In this document: piece by piece, positions 10,501 to 19,800 of the stretch | Numbering within the stretch: position 1 is the first letter of the stretch | Layout: every line of letters starts with the position of its first letter | DNA from: Tenrec ecaudatus | Taxonomy: Eukaryota; Chordata; Mammalia; Afrosoricida; Tenrecidae | Length of the DNA: 64,000 bases | Reading direction: 5' to 3' | Assembly (NCBI RefSeq): GCF_050624435.1 | Contig: NC_134541.1 | Coordinates: 100,808,805-100,872,804 of the forward strand | Made by a program: the position numbers and the translations under genes | The notes under the pieces: model-generated | Database searches by the model: none | Told to the model about the DNA's origin: nothing | What the model saw: the letters and a program-made list of their open reading frames with translations, nothing else

Positions 10501-12728
10501 ACCTGGGCGGGCCTGCCCGCTGGGCTCCCTGAGGAGAGTCTGGAGGTGGTGTGCCCAGGGGCACCTGCTGATGGGTCTGTGTCTCGTGTGCCCAGGTGGA
10601 CTTCCACTGCTGGATGTGCAGGAAGAACTGTAACAGCGAGAAGCAGTGGCAGGGCCACATCTCCTCTGAAAAGCACAAGGAGAAGGTTTTCCACACCGAA
10701 GACGACCAATACTGCTGGCAGCACCGCTTCCCCACCGGCTATTTCATTGTCTGCGATAGGTATGTTGGCCCTCACAGACCAGGCGTTCGCTCGCCAAGCT
10801 CTCCCAGTCGTGCCGGTGCTTCACACCCAAAGCGTGGCAGTTTGAGTCTAACCAGAGGGGCCTTGGAAGAAGGGCAAGCTTAGTGACCTGCTTCCCAAAA
10901 AATCAGTCCTGGAAAGCTCTGAGTCACAGTGAGTCAAACCAATTCTGCACAATTCTCCTCTGACCTTCAGACAGGCTGTATGTAGTCAGTTTACACATCA
11001 CATAGATGGTGGTTTAATAAGAGCATTTTGCTTGAAGCAAACATTGTTTTATTAACTGGATGAAATGGAATCGTTTCAGTTCAAGATTTAAAGATTCTCT
11101 CTAGATGTGGATTCCTTCAGTGGATCCGGTGGGTCTGGTTTCCAGGTGAGGTTGACGTTCTGTTCCACACTCTTGTTCTTTTTGCTCAAGCTCTGGCTCT
11201 TGGGTCCTTGACCAAGCATCCAGTGACGTAGCTGGAGGCCACCCCTCTCTCCTCTCCTGGTAGGAGAGGCAGTAAGTCATTATGCAGGCGCTTACCCGCA
11301 GGGCGTTTCCGTCTCCAGTTTCTGGGTCTCCTGCTGCTGCAGGCGAATAGAGACCAGGGTCTCTTGATGGCTGCTCACGAGCTTGAGCACGAGGTTCTAC
11401 TCATTGAACTGGGCATGGAGCAGAGGCTGGATCCAAGGTTAGGCTGGTTGACTGGATAGACCCACGAAGCCTTGACCCTGGGCCTTCCCACAGGGAGAAC
11501 CACCGGGCCTCTCCCCATTATGTTGGGAATGTAGCATTTTTGGTTGTTGGTTTTTTTCCCCCATCAACCAATACTTTTTTGTTTTTAAATAATTTTTGGG
11601 GGTAAATTGGGTAGAGCTGTATATTTCAGATCAACTTTATATCCAGCCATTTAAACTAATAAAACACAAGCGCAGGCACGCACACACAGTCAATCAGAAT
11701 TTTTCATTTGTGGTGGTTAAGGTGAAAATCACTTGAAGTCTTGGTTTATCCGTATTGTGTGGTAAGGCTCTAAAACTTTTCTAGGCTTAAGATTCTGCAG
11801 ATCAAGAGCCTGGTGAATACCGAAACCAAAAGAACTAGATGGTGCTCGGCTGCTACTAAGCACTGAAAGACAGATCCTGATAGGAGGGGAGGAAAACTCA
11901 ACAGAACGCAAATTCCTTAAAAGTCTTGACATACTGACCAGTTGAGACTGTAAGACTCCCGGAGACCATTGCCTGAAATAATCCTTAGACCTTGAACCCA
12001 AACTTCCCCCAAAGTCATCTTTTTGCAAAACCACATGTTGGTTTGTAAAGTAATTGTACCAGCTAGGACTGTGTTCCTTGTAAAAACCTCAGTATGAGAC
12101 CACGTGGTCAGTGACTGCTCATGGTAAAGATGGAAGGCAGTGGCGTAAGGAGACAAGGAGAGGAAGTGAGGCATCCAGAACGCTGACGTTGTGAAAATGT
12201 AGCCATTGTCTCTAGTCACGGAGTAATGGTTACTCGGGAACTCAGTGTGCTGTGCAAATTTTCACGGAGAAAAAACCCCAAACTGGTGGAGGTAGGGATT
12301 CTGGGATCCTAATGTGGGCCCTAAGGAGCCGTGGTAGCACAGTGGTTCTGTGTTGGGATGTTAACTTGAGGGTCAGCAGTTCGAAACCACCAACTGCTCT
12401 GCAGGGGAAACCCAGGACTTCCAGCTCCCAGAAACTCAGCAGGGGCAGTTTGGCCCTTGCCTCTGGGCTCTCCATGAGCCAGCACTGACTCTTGATTTTT
12501 CGTGTGTGAGCTCTAACAGGCTAACTTTGCCCTCACAGGTATATGCGCGGGGCATGCGTGGACGGCGCCAGCTGTAAGTTTGCACACGGCAACGCGGAGC
12601 TCCAGGAATGGGAGGAAAGGAGAGATGCCCTAAAGATGAAGCTCAACAAAGCAAGAAAAGATCACTTAATTGCCCCAAATGATAATGACTTTGGAAAATA
12701 TAGTTTTTTGTTTAAAGATTTAAATTAA
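1425..12728 (+). CDS. ZC3H7A: ZC3H7A, C-terminal part (six exons, spliced)
   Basis: Joined exons 1425-1558, 1919-2024, 4524-4632, 8725-8858, 10596-10759 and 12539-12728 give 278 in-frame codons and a stop. The product is recognised as the C-terminus of the CCCH zinc-finger protein ZC3H7A, ending FGKYSFLFKDLN. In order it shows a Cys-rich CxxC finger, a CCCH finger (C-x8-C-x5-C-x3-H), a C2H2/U1-like finger (CWMC then HISSEKH) and a final CCCH finger (C-x7-C-x5-C-x3-H), then a charged tail. Established knowledge: ZC3H7A is an RNA-binding protein linked to microRNA precursor processing. Upstream exons, including the TPR region, lie left of the window. No frameshift or internal stop is seen, so the gene looks intact. 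The next gene, TXNDC11, is on the same strand about 17 kb downstream. Confidence 0.95.
1870..1897. repeat. (TG)n microsatellite
   Basis: Interrupted TG repeat only 20 bp before the 1919 acceptor. Confidence 0.85.
1919..2024 (+). CDS. ZC3H7A: ZC3H7A exon (WTKDRRAMRV segment)
   Basis: This 106-nt exon runs from acceptor TTCCTTAG to donor GTACAT. The split serine codon TC|G joins it to the previous exon and it ends in phase 0 after QFD. It encodes a basic, Trp-containing linker (RRAMRVMSFERKKWMNIR). The donor GTACAT is weak because it lacks G at +5. Choosing it keeps the known QFD-LCNH junction. Confidence 0.92.
2530..2722 (+). mobile_element. SPIN-type hAT MITE, copy 1
   Basis: The ends are CAGCGGTTCTC and GAGAACCGCTG inverted repeats. 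The interior matches the SPIN non-autonomous consensus (CAGTTCCTCATG, GGGTCATTCGACCCCCAAAG). Flanking 8-mers CGCTAGAG/CACTAGAT agree at 6 of 8 sites around a CTAGA core, as hAT duplications do. It lies in a ZC3H7A intron. Confidence 0.85.
2723..3872. other. ZC3H7A: ZC3H7A intron, unassigned
   Basis: No recognisable repeat or coding exon between SPIN copy 1 and the diverged SINE. Confidence 0.45.
3873..4055 (+). mobile_element. AfroSINE, diverged
   Basis: Box B-like TGTGGTTCAAACCCACC and GAGTCGAGCCACTGGGTGG tail are kept; the head is eroded. Confidence 0.7.
4524..4632 (+). CDS. ZC3H7A: ZC3H7A exon with CCCH finger
   Basis: This 109-nt exon lies between a T-rich acceptor (TATATATAG) and donor GTGAGT. 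It encodes LCNHVASGKKCQYIGNC and onward to MKENG. Cysteines and histidine are spaced C-x8-C-x5-C-x3-H, the classic CCCH RNA-binding finger, followed by SPEEREVW. It ends in phase 1, with the Ile codon split A|TA. Confidence 0.95.
5082..5288 (-). mobile_element. AfroSINE
   Basis: Tail side AACTCCAACTCAGAGTGACC; head side TTAACTACTATGCCGCCAGC. Confidence 0.82.
5713..5755 (+). mobile_element. MER5A-like fragment
   Basis: AGTGCTTCTCCATCAGGGAC and AATTTGGCAATGTCTGGAG match the MER5A left end only. Confidence 0.45.
6790..6925 (+). mobile_element. MER5A-like hAT relic
   Basis: TGACTTGGAGACATTTTGAT, GGCCAGGGATGCTGCAGGAC and GCCCCAAATGGCCTCA follow the MER5A order. Ancient copy in a ZC3H7A intron. 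Confidence 0.6.
7417..7609 (-). mobile_element. SPIN-type hAT MITE, copy 2
   Basis: Inverted copy with left end CAGCAGTTCTCAACC. The flanks GGTTAGAG/TGTTAGAG match at 7 of 8. It is in the ZC3H7A intron before the 8725 exon. Confidence 0.85.
7784..7965 (+). mobile_element. AfroSINE
   Basis: GAGGAGCCCTGCTGCCTAGG head with an internal deletion, then GAATCAGAATCGACTCGATA tail. Confidence 0.8.
8725..8858 (+). CDS. ZC3H7A: ZC3H7A exon (DMEQFYELWLKSQK linker)
   Basis: This 134-nt exon follows acceptor CTCTTCAG and precedes donor GTAAGT. It begins with the completed Ile codon and encodes QDMEQFYELWLKSQ, then a Glu/Asn/Ser-rich stretch, then HMPTDYADVT. It links the CCCH and C2H2 fingers and looks partly helical then disordered. 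Confidence 0.94.
9570..9602. repeat. (CCCCCA)n-like simple repeat
   Basis: CCCCAGCCCCACCCCCACCC pattern in a ZC3H7A intron. Confidence 0.75.
10596..10759 (+). CDS. ZC3H7A: ZC3H7A exon with C2H2/U1-like finger
   Basis: This 164-nt exon follows acceptor GTGCCCAG and precedes donor GTATGT. It encodes VDFHCWMCRKNCNSEKQWQG followed by HISSEKHKEKVF, a C-x2-C/H-x5-H finger of the matrin/U1-C type. The end (VCDR) supplies the first cysteine of the last CCCH finger, so that finger spans the intron. Confidence 0.96.
10820..10950 (+). mobile_element. AfroSINE-related fragment, different subfamily
   Basis: GGGGCCTTGGAAGAAGGGCA and TTCCCAAAAAATCAGTCCTGG resemble the subfamily with GGCCTGGCGATC and AAAATCAGCC motifs. 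Just after the 10596 exon. Confidence 0.45.
11048..11420 (-). pseudogene. Possible decayed coding sequence (processed gene remnant), unidentified
   Basis: On the minus strand one frame reads NLVLKLVSSHQETLVSIRLQ and then QQETQKLET, a coiled-coil-like Gln/Leu/Glu stretch. Further down NVNLTWKPDPPDPLKESTSR ends at a stop (11088), followed by AATAAA on the minus strand (11048-11053). In-frame stops occur upstream. No poly(A) tail or target duplication was found and the parent gene was not recognised. It lies in the last ZC3H7A intron. Confidence 0.3.
12324..12500 (+). mobile_element. AfroSINE close to the last ZC3H7A exon
   Basis: GGAGCCGTGGTAGCACAGTG head and GTCAGCAGTTCGAAACCACC box B. It ends about 40 bp before the 12539 acceptor. 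Confidence 0.82.
12539..12728 (+). CDS. ZC3H7A: ZC3H7A terminal coding exon
   Basis: Acceptor CCTCACAG at 12531-12538 opens 190 coding nt ending in TAA at 12726-12728. It encodes YMRGACVDGASCKFAHGNAE, which completes a C-x7-C-x5-C-x3-H finger begun in the previous exon. An acidic/basic helix follows (LQEWEERRDALKMKLNKA), then the conserved end SFLFKDLN. An AfroSINE ends about 40 bp upstream of the acceptor. Confidence 0.96.
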
Positions 12729-13435
12729 CAGAAGCTGGCTTTTACATATGTTACCAAATCAGAGCATTGACCAGAAACATTGAAAGCGTTCCGAGGCCCA
12801 GAGCAGCGGAACCGCAGGCTTTCTGCTTGCATTGGCGCCCCTCGTCCCTCCTGAGCAGCAACGACAATAGGTAGGAAAACAGGCCCGGCCCATGCCCTCA
12901 CGCAACCAGGTCTCCAGGGGCGAAGGGCGTGTGGCCTGTGGCCTTGTGCTGGACAGACTCCAGGATGAAGTGTGCTGAGGAAGAGGCTGAGGTTATGTGG
13001 AGCACGTCTGCCGTCGGCGGCCCTTCACATCAGAACCATGGTAAGCGAGCAAGCGTTTTGTCCTAGGAGCAGATGAAATTCTGTACACGTTTTAGCGAAA
13101 CGAATCTGTTTCATATTCTAAAGTTTGCTACTTATCTGTACGTAGGTTGCTAAAAAGGATTTTTCTTAACTCAGATTTTAAGCCAAATCACCATTTAACA
13201 CTAGTATATGTTAAATGGGGTATTTTTCTGTGTTTGTATGTTTCGCCAGAATAAGGGAACTGAGGATACTGCACATTGAAAATATTTTGGAGTGAGAGGA
13301 AAAAAAAATCAGTGACTCAATTTTTTTTTCTTGGTCTTTTGCTGTTTAAATGATGATTTTGAAAGATTAAACTTGTTGGTATTGTGTAGTGTCTGGACCA
13401 ATATTGCCTGTAATAAAAATTTTACATGTAGCTGT
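12729..13435 (+). other. ZC3H7A: ZC3H7A 3' UTR
   Basis: Unique AT-rich sequence follows the stop codon and carries no recognisable inserted repeat. It runs to a canonical AATAAA with a GT-rich stretch (TGGTGTGTGCC) shortly downstream, as expected for cleavage near 13430-13440. An RTE fragment begins about 65 bp further on. The exact cleavage base is inferred. Confidence 0.8.
13412..13417 (+). terminator. ZC3H7A: ZC3H7A polyadenylation signal
   Basis: A perfect AATAAA sits about 680 nt after the stop codon. A GU-rich downstream element follows at roughly 13448-13458. It is the best poly(A) signal between the ZC3H7A stop and the first downstream repeat. Confidence 0.8.
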
Positions 13436-13499
13436 CTCGTTATTTTTGGTGTGTGCCTTTCCTCGCGGAGTTGTTGAAGCCGAGTACCGAAACCCCTGG

Positions 13500-13665
13500 C
13501 GTCAGGTGCCATCAAGTTTGTTCCAAGCCTTAGCTGCCTGTGCACACCAGAGTGAATGAAAGCCCGCCTGGCCCTGCGCCCTCCTCACAATGGCTCCTGT
13601 GCTGAAGCTCATCGTTGGAGCCCCTGCGCCCGTGTGTTTGCCCAGGGGCTTCCTCTCCAACCTGA
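13500..13665 (-). mobile_element. RTE/BovB LINE 3' fragment
   Basis: GCGTCAGGTGCCATCAAGTT then CTGGCCCTGCGCCCTCCTCA and AATGGCTCCTGTGCTGAAGC match the RTE 3' end, minus strand. It begins about 65 bp past the ZC3H7A cleavage site. Confidence 0.65.
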
Positions 13666-13876
13666 AGGGATAGGAAAGTAACCCCGCCCCGCCCCCCTGA
13701 GCCCACGTGTTGCCTTCCAGGGGAGATCTGGGTTTCACTCGAGCGCAGGCAAGTTGGCCCTGAGCTCAGAGCACAGCAGAACAAAACTGCCTGGGCCCTG
13801 CGCGAGGCCTGAGATGGGTTAATGGTGGGACCACTGTGATCGTGGGGTGGAAACAGATCCAGTTGAGTTTTCCCTT

Positions 13877-14265
13877 GGTGCCCTAGCGCAGTGGTTCTCA
13901 ACCTTTCTAATGCTGCGGCCCTTTAAGACAGTTCCTCATGTTGTGGTGACCTCCCATCCCCCGCCAACCATAAAATTATATTTGTTGCTACTTCATCACT
14001 AATTTTGCTACTGCTATGAATTGGACAACCCCTGCGAAAAGGTCCATTCAACCCCCAAAAGGGTTGCTGTGGAGAACCGTTGCCCTAGTGGGTTACAGGT
14101 TGGGCGGCAAACTGCAAAATCAGCAGTTCAAACTCACCAGCTTCCCTAAGGGAGGAAGGTGAGTCTTTCTGCTCTCATAAAGGGGGACAGCCTTGGAGAC
14201 CCAAGGGGGCCGTTCTGCCCTGTCCGACAGGGCCTCTGAGTTAGCAGCAGCCCTGGGCTTGGGTT
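13877..14265 (+). mobile_element. AfroSINE split by SPIN copy 3
   Basis: Head GGTGCCCTAGCG (13877-13888) resumes at 14083 as CCCTAGTGGGTTACAGGTTG and runs to about 14265. Confidence 0.8.
13889..14082 (+). mobile_element. SPIN-type hAT MITE, copy 3 (inside an AfroSINE)
   Basis: It starts CAGTGGTTCTCAACC and ends GAGAACCGTTG. The 8-bp duplications CCCTAGCG/CCCTAGTG match 7 of 8 and are part of the split SINE's CCCTGGTGG head. The SPIN therefore landed in an existing SINE. Confidence 0.88.
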
Positions 14266-14477
14266 TAGACCCCCTGCGTTTCTGTCCTTCTACTTGCCGT
14301 CTTCTCGGCAAATCTCTGTCCTGGAGCCATCTTTTCAATGGCTGCCATTTCTTCCTCTGTCACGGTTTCTCATTCTGGTTCACAGCTAAGCACCCCATCA
14401 GCCTCTGGCAACCACTTTCTTGGTCCAGCAGGGAACCAACGATCTGCTGCCTTCAAATGAGTCTCAGTTCCTGACTG

Positions 14478-14620
14478 CCCTGTATGGGGTTTCTGAGGCT
14501 GTCAGTCTTTATGGGAGCTGATAGCCTCATCTTTCTCCCAAGGAGAGACTGGTGAGCTCAGACCCCTGATTTTGTAGTTTGCCACCTAACACGGAGTCCA
14601 CTGCGCCACCGGGGTACCTT
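14478..14620 (-). mobile_element. AfroSINE, partial
   Basis: GGCTGTCAGTCTTTATGGGA and head ACTGCGCCACCGGGGTACC. Confidence 0.75.
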
Positions 14621-14644
14621 GCTTGGCCCTAGCATCAGGGAAGC

Positions 14645-14800
14645 CCTTACAGGATAGTGGAACTGCCCCACAGGGCTTCCAATGCTCTTGTCTTTATGGA
14701 AGCAGCCTGGCACGTCCTTCCCTTGGGGTGACTGATGGCTTCAAGCCTCTGGCCTCTTGAGTTATCTGAGCCCTGAACCACTGTCCCGCCAAGGACCCTG
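14645..14800 (-). mobile_element. AfroSINE, partial
   Basis: GTGGAACTGCCCCACAGGGC, TCTTTATGGAAGCAGCCTGG and CTGAACCACTGTCCCGCC; lies next to the previous copy in the same orientation. Confidence 0.7.
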
Positions 14801-15517
14801 CAGTATTGGGAAATCCAGGCTAATAATTTGATAGTGAGATTACTCCCCAGCCGAGGAGTTGATTGGTTCCTGATCACACTAGAGGAGATGGCTGGGAGGA
14901 GGGATATGTAGAGAGGGAAAATACGCATTCAATTTCCCAAAACAAAATGGGTATAAAAATAATTATTGAGTGGAAAACCTGCTTTCCCTCAAAACACACA
15001 AAAAAATTAACGTACTTCTTTTGGATAAAAGTTTACACAGTAAATGAGGATCCCATTTGACCATATCTACGCAAGTGGTTCCACTCCCCTGGTTTCAGTA
15101 GCAGTGACAGTAATAGTGTATCTACTTTGACATGTTTATCCCTGTGAACATTTTATGTTGATATAATAAAAATGATTACTGAAATACAGTGGATAACTAT
15201 CTCCCTCCAGCTTTTTAAAGCATACCATTCAGTGGCATTTTGTACAAGCATCACTGTAATTCCAGAGCATGCCCTTCACTCCTGCCAGAAAGCCTGCACC
15301 TAATTCTCTCAAACCATTTCAGACCTTAGTGGGACTCTGCTCACCCAGAAAGCCTCATGATAGGAGGACTCTCTTCAGAGCCTCTCAGTGCAGAAAGAAA
15401 AGCCTCAAACAGTCATCCCAACTTTCTGTTTCCTCTTCCTGCAGCCTCCCCCCACCCAAAAAAGACAACACTCAACTGCCTGGTCATCTATGTAACCACC
15501 ACCCTCTAGGTTTCAAA

Positions 15518-15700
15518 AGCAGCCCTGGTCCTATAGTAGTTATGAGTTGGGCTGTGAACCTCAAGGTCAGCAGTTTGAAACCACCAGGCCTCCACACAAG
15601 AGGCTTTCTACTCCTATAAAGAGTTACAGTCTCAGAAACCTACAAGGACAATTCTACCCAGTGGGGTTGCTATGAGTCACAATCGACTCGATGGCAGTGA
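15518..15700 (+). mobile_element. AfroSINE inside an old L1
   Basis: AGCAGCCCTGGTCCTATAGT head and CTATGAGTCACAATCGACTC tail. Confidence 0.82.
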
Positions 15701-15712
15701 CTTTGCACTTGG

Positions 15713-15832
15713 ATAGGGTTTCCGAGCCTGTACGTTTTTACTGAGGCAGACAGCCTTACCATTGTGCAGAGCAGCTGGTATGTTGGATCTGCCGACCTTG
15801 GGTTCAGCAGTCCAACCATCAGGGCTCCTTAC
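15713..15832 (-). mobile_element. AfroSINE, partial, inverted to its neighbour
   Basis: GGGTTTCCGAGCCTGTACGT to AACCATCAGGGCTCCTT; forms an inverted pair with the copy at 15518. Confidence 0.72.
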
Positions 15833-16129
15833 AGCCTTCGACTCCCAATTAACCAATCATATCCTTTCAGCCTCTTTAGATGTGACTGGTCTGGACATTT
15901 CATAAGAATGGAGTCATACATTGATGTGGCCCTTTGTGACTTGCTTCCTTCAGGCAGCAGGTGTTCAAGCTTCACCCGTGCTATGGCATACACATGTTGT
16001 CAATGTCCCATTGGGTGGACATGCCACAGTGTGCCCATTCTTCAGTTGGGTGTTCGGGTTGGGTCACTTGCTGACTCATGAATATGAACATTCAGATATA
16101 TGGGTTTATGTCCTCACACGATTTTGTCA

Positions 16130-16665
16130 GCTGCAGGTGTTACGGCCACCCAGTGCGTTCCGACCCATAGCACAGGAGAATGAAACTCCGCCCAGCCCTG
16201 CTCCATCCTCACAATTGTTCCTGTGCTCGAGCCCATTGGTGCCACCATGGTGTCCATCGATTTCCTTGAGGGCCTACCTCTTTCTCTGCTCCTCTGCTTT
16301 ACTAAGCACATTGCCTTCTCCAGGGACTGGTCTCCCCTGACAACAAGTCCAAAGTACGTAAGCCTAAGTCCCACCATCTTTGCCCCTCAGCGGCGTTCTG
16401 GCTGCCCTTAGTATACAATTGCTCTTTTATGTGACGCTCGTTCTTACACACACGAGTGTCTATGAATTGTTTCTCTAGCCCCCCATGCTAACACACTGCC
16501 CTCCTGAGACAGACTTGCTGGCTCTTGTGGCAGTCCGTGGTAATCACCATCATTCAAGTGGACCGATTCTTTGGTCTTCCTTATTCCGTGTCCACCTTGC
16601 GCGTGCAGATAAGGCAACTGAAAATACCGTGGTTGAGTCCTTAATCCCAAAGTTACAGACTTGCT
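16130..16665 (-). mobile_element. RTE/BovB LINE 3' fragment
   Basis: GTTCCGACCCATAGCACAGG, CTTTACTAAGCACATTGCC and GTGGCAGTCCGTGGTAATC follow RTE 3' order on the minus strand. About 100 unmatched bases near 16409-16507 interrupt it. Confidence 0.7.
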
Positions 16666-17735
16666 TTTCAGTATTCTCCATCATCAGCCCTGGAGGAGCT
16701 CTGGAGAAGTTGCAGGGCTCTGTGAGGTACCCTCACCCCGGGACTGAGGCCCCCGGGAGGGCAGGCTGTGCTGGGAGAGCCACATTCCTTTCCGTGACCC
16801 TGCCCTTGGCAGGGCTGTCTGCTATTCAAGCACTGTGTGCAGAGTCCTCTGTGAGGGTTGTCTCCACGTAGTTCCAGGGGTTCACATTCCGTGTGGGCAA
16901 ACTGAGGGAGGCTCATTCCCGGGGTTGACAGTGCAGGCTTCAAACCCTTTTTTTTTTTTTTTTTTTTTTAAACATTTTATTAGGGGCTCATACAACACTT
17001 ATCACAATCCATACATAGACATACATCAATTGTATAAAGCACATCTGTACATATTTTGCCCTAATCATTTTCTTTTTTTTTTTTTTTCTTTTACATTTTA
17101 TTAGGGACTCCAACAACTCTTACCACAATCCATACATATACATACATCAATTGTACAAAGCACACCCATACACTCCCTGTCCCAATCACTCTCAAGGCAT
17201 TTGCTCTTCACCTAAGCCCCTTGCATCAGGTCCTCCTTTTTTTCCCCCCCTCCCTCCCTTTTCCCCCCTCCCACATATGCCCTTGGTAATTTATACCTCG
17301 TTATTTTGTCATATCTTGCCCTATTCGGGGTCTCCCTTCCCCCCTTCTCTGCTGTCCCTCTCCCAGGGAAGAGGTCACATGTGGCTCCTTGTAATCAGTT
17401 TCCCCTTTCCAGCCCACTCACCCTCCACTCTCCCAGCATCGTCCCTCACTCCCTTGGTCCTGGAGGTATCATCCACCCTGGATTCCCTGTATCTCCAACC
17501 CTCCTATGTACCAGTGTACAGCCTCTGTCCTATCCAGCCCTGCAAGGTAGAATTCGGATCATGGTAGTTGGGGGGAGGAAGCATCCAGGATCTGGGGGAA
17601 AGCTGTGTTCTTCATCGATACTACCTCACACCCTAATTAACCCATCTCCTCTCCTAAGCCCCTCTATGAGGGGATCTCCATTGGCTGACACTTGGGCCTT
17701 GGGTCTCCACTCTGCACTTCCCCCTTCATTTAATA

Positions 17736-17812
17736 TAATATATATATACACATACATATATACATATACACATAAATACACATACATACACACACTTATA
17801 TATTTTTTTTTT
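17736..17812. repeat. (TA)/(CATA) repeat inside the L1 insertion
   Basis: Alternating TATATATACACATACATA units grown within the L1 sequence. Confidence 0.8.
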
Positions 17813-17815
17813 GCA

Positions 17816-18260
17816 TGATGCCTTATATCTGGTCCCTTGGGCACCTCGTGATCGCACTGGCCGGTGTGCTTCTTCCATGTGGGCTTATTTGTTTCTGAGC
17901 GAGATGGCCGCTTGTTCACCTTCAAGCCTTTAAGACCCCAGACACTATCTCTTTTGATAGCCGGGCACCATCAGCTTTCTTCACCACATTTGCTTATGCA
18001 CCCATTTGTCTTCAGCGATCCTATCATGGAGGTGTGCAGTCAATGATATGATTTTTTGTTCTTTGATGCCTGGTAACTGATCCCTTTGGGACCACTCGAT
18101 CACACAGGCTGGTGTGTTCTTCCATGTGGACTTTGTTGCTTCTGAGCTAGATGGCCGCTTGTTTATCTTCAAGCCTTTAAGACCCCAGTCACTATCTCTT
18201 TTGATAGCCGGGCACCATCAGCTTTCTTCACCACATTTACTTGTTCACCCATGTAGGCTC
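17816..18260 (-). repeat. 247-bp tandem duplication inside the L1 insertion
   Basis: TTCAAGCCTTTAAGACCCCA begins at 17921 and again at 18168. Both copies continue into TAGCCGGGCACCATCAGC and TTCTTCACCACATTT. The related L1 copy at 48533-50184 has this segment once, so it is a duplication in this copy or subfamily. Confidence 0.85.
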
Positions 18261-19611
18261 CAGCTGTTGTGTCGGGAGAGTGAGCATCATAGAGTTCCAA
18301 TTTAATAAAAGAAGGTATTCATGCATAGAGGGAGTGTTTGAGTAGAGGCCCAAGGTCCTTCCGCCACCTTAATACTTGATCTATAAATATAGACACAAAG
18401 ATCTATTTCCCCAACCTCCTATATATATTTGCATGTACATGTCTTTGTCTAGACCTCCATGAATGCCCTTTGACTCCTAGCTCTTTCCTCCATCTCCCTT
18501 GACCTTCCTCCTGCCCTACTACCATGCTTCATTGCCACCTGGGCTAGAGTATACCTCTTCTCTAATCAACCTTACCCTTGATCATTTCCCACCAGGCCTG
18601 CCACTCCCCCTTCTCTACCCTTTGGGGTCCCATGTTTTTCCCTTGTCCCTGGGTTTGTTAACACCACTTCCTTACCCCCCCGACCCCCCACCCCAAGTCC
18701 CCCCGGAACTGTCGGTCCCGTTGTTTTTCCTCCCGATAGTTCATCCAGCCTGTCCTATTCAGACAGACCTGTGGAGTCACTAACATGCACGAAAACTAGA
18801 CAGAGGAACACAAAGCAACAGTATATAACCGGACAACAAAACAACCAAAACAAACCACTGAAAAAGAACAGAACAAAACAGTTCACAAGAGAAAAGCTTG
18901 TAGTTAGTTCAGGGATCTTTGCTGGCCCTTAGGAGCGTTTTCCAGACCAGTCTGTTGGGGCACCACGCCCTGGCCCCAAAGTCCACTTTCAGCATTCCCT
19001 GGGGACCTTGCCACTCCATTCCCTTGCTGTTCCGCTGCACTCCCCCAGTGCATTGCCTCGGTGTGGTGGGATCAGGTCAGGTGCAATTCCCACACTGTGT
19101 CTCCGGTGCTGTCCCCTGTATCGCCCTTAGTCACTGAGGGGCATCATGTCTCATAGTAGGGCCAGCCATGTTGTTCTCTCTGTGGACTGGCTGCTCTACT
19201 CAGGAACATCATCATCACGGCCTGGTGGGCCAAGCTGTGCTCCACTCTCTCCTCCTGCCCCTTCATCTGCTCCCGTGTGCTCTGGTCAAATATGACCATC
19301 TCCCATAGCTGCAGGGTCAATGTCGTCCTTTGGAACAAGTTCTTTTCGGGGGAGGGGCAGGAATCCACTTAATTTATGGTGCTGGGGCCTGTCTCCCAGA
19401 CCTCTCCACCGGTTCCGTCCTCCACGCCGGGATAATGCATTTCAAACCCTTTTGAGTAGGTCTGGGGAGGTCAGAATAGACGCTCTGTGCATAGTTTGTT
19501 GCTGAGGACCGAAAGCCAATTCCTGAAAGTCACTTGACTGGGTCTTCATAGAACACCTTCTAAAAGTGCCCCAGGCTCCCACCTGGCCTTCACTTCTGCG
19601 TTATTTCCTTC

Positions 19612-19800
19612 TGCACATGTTACATGTTGGGCTGCTAACCCCAAGGTCAGCAGTTTGAAGCCACCAGCTGCTCCGTCCGCAGGAGAGAGACGGGACTTGA
19701 TTCCTGTGAAGAATTTCCGTCTCGGAAACTCACAGGGGCAGTTCTACCCCATCCTTCGGGTCGCTATGAGTCGGCATCAACGTGATGGTAGAGGGTTTGC
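19612..19800 (+). mobile_element. AfroSINE
   Basis: Head lost before ACATGTTGGGCTGCTAACC; tail CTATGAGTCGGCATCAACGT. Confidence 0.8.

Larger units (their letters stand above)
7966..10595. other. ZC3H7A: ZC3H7A introns around the 8725 exon
   Basis: Apart from that exon and the simple repeat at 9570, no repeat family was recognised. 9880-10590 is GC-rich but shows no conserved reading frame. Confidence 0.45.
15190..16118 (-). mobile_element. Old L1M-like 3' fragment, split by SINEs
   Basis: CATACCATTCAGTGGCATTT, TGGACATTTCATAAGAATGG and TTCACCCGTGCTATGGCATA follow the classic mammalian L1 3' order. SINE sequence at 15518-15832 interrupts it. Confidence 0.65.
16951..19440 (-). mobile_element. 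L1 3' insertion, 2.49 kb, with dimeric 3' tail and TSD
   Basis: A poly(T) run at the left marks a minus-strand LINE ending CCCTAATAAAATGT plus poly(A). Identical TTCAAACCCTTT lies at 16939-16950 and 19441-19452, so the whole block is one insertion. The last ~100 bp (16971-17070) is repeated, after a 21-bp A-rich linker, in the unit starting at 17092. An inner ~247-bp segment is tandemly duplicated. No ORF2 reverse-transcriptase coding is seen, so this is 3' UTR or other non-coding L1 sequence. Confidence 0.85.

Noticed and set aside
16971-17091. Separate short L1 insertion into another L1's tail
   Set aside because: The only target duplications found enclose the whole 16951-19440 block, and the same junction recurs at 23713-23850, so a dimeric tail explains it better.
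17306-17818. 170-residue open frame
   Set aside because: Lies wholly within the L1 3' insertion, antisense to it, and is pyrimidine-rich.
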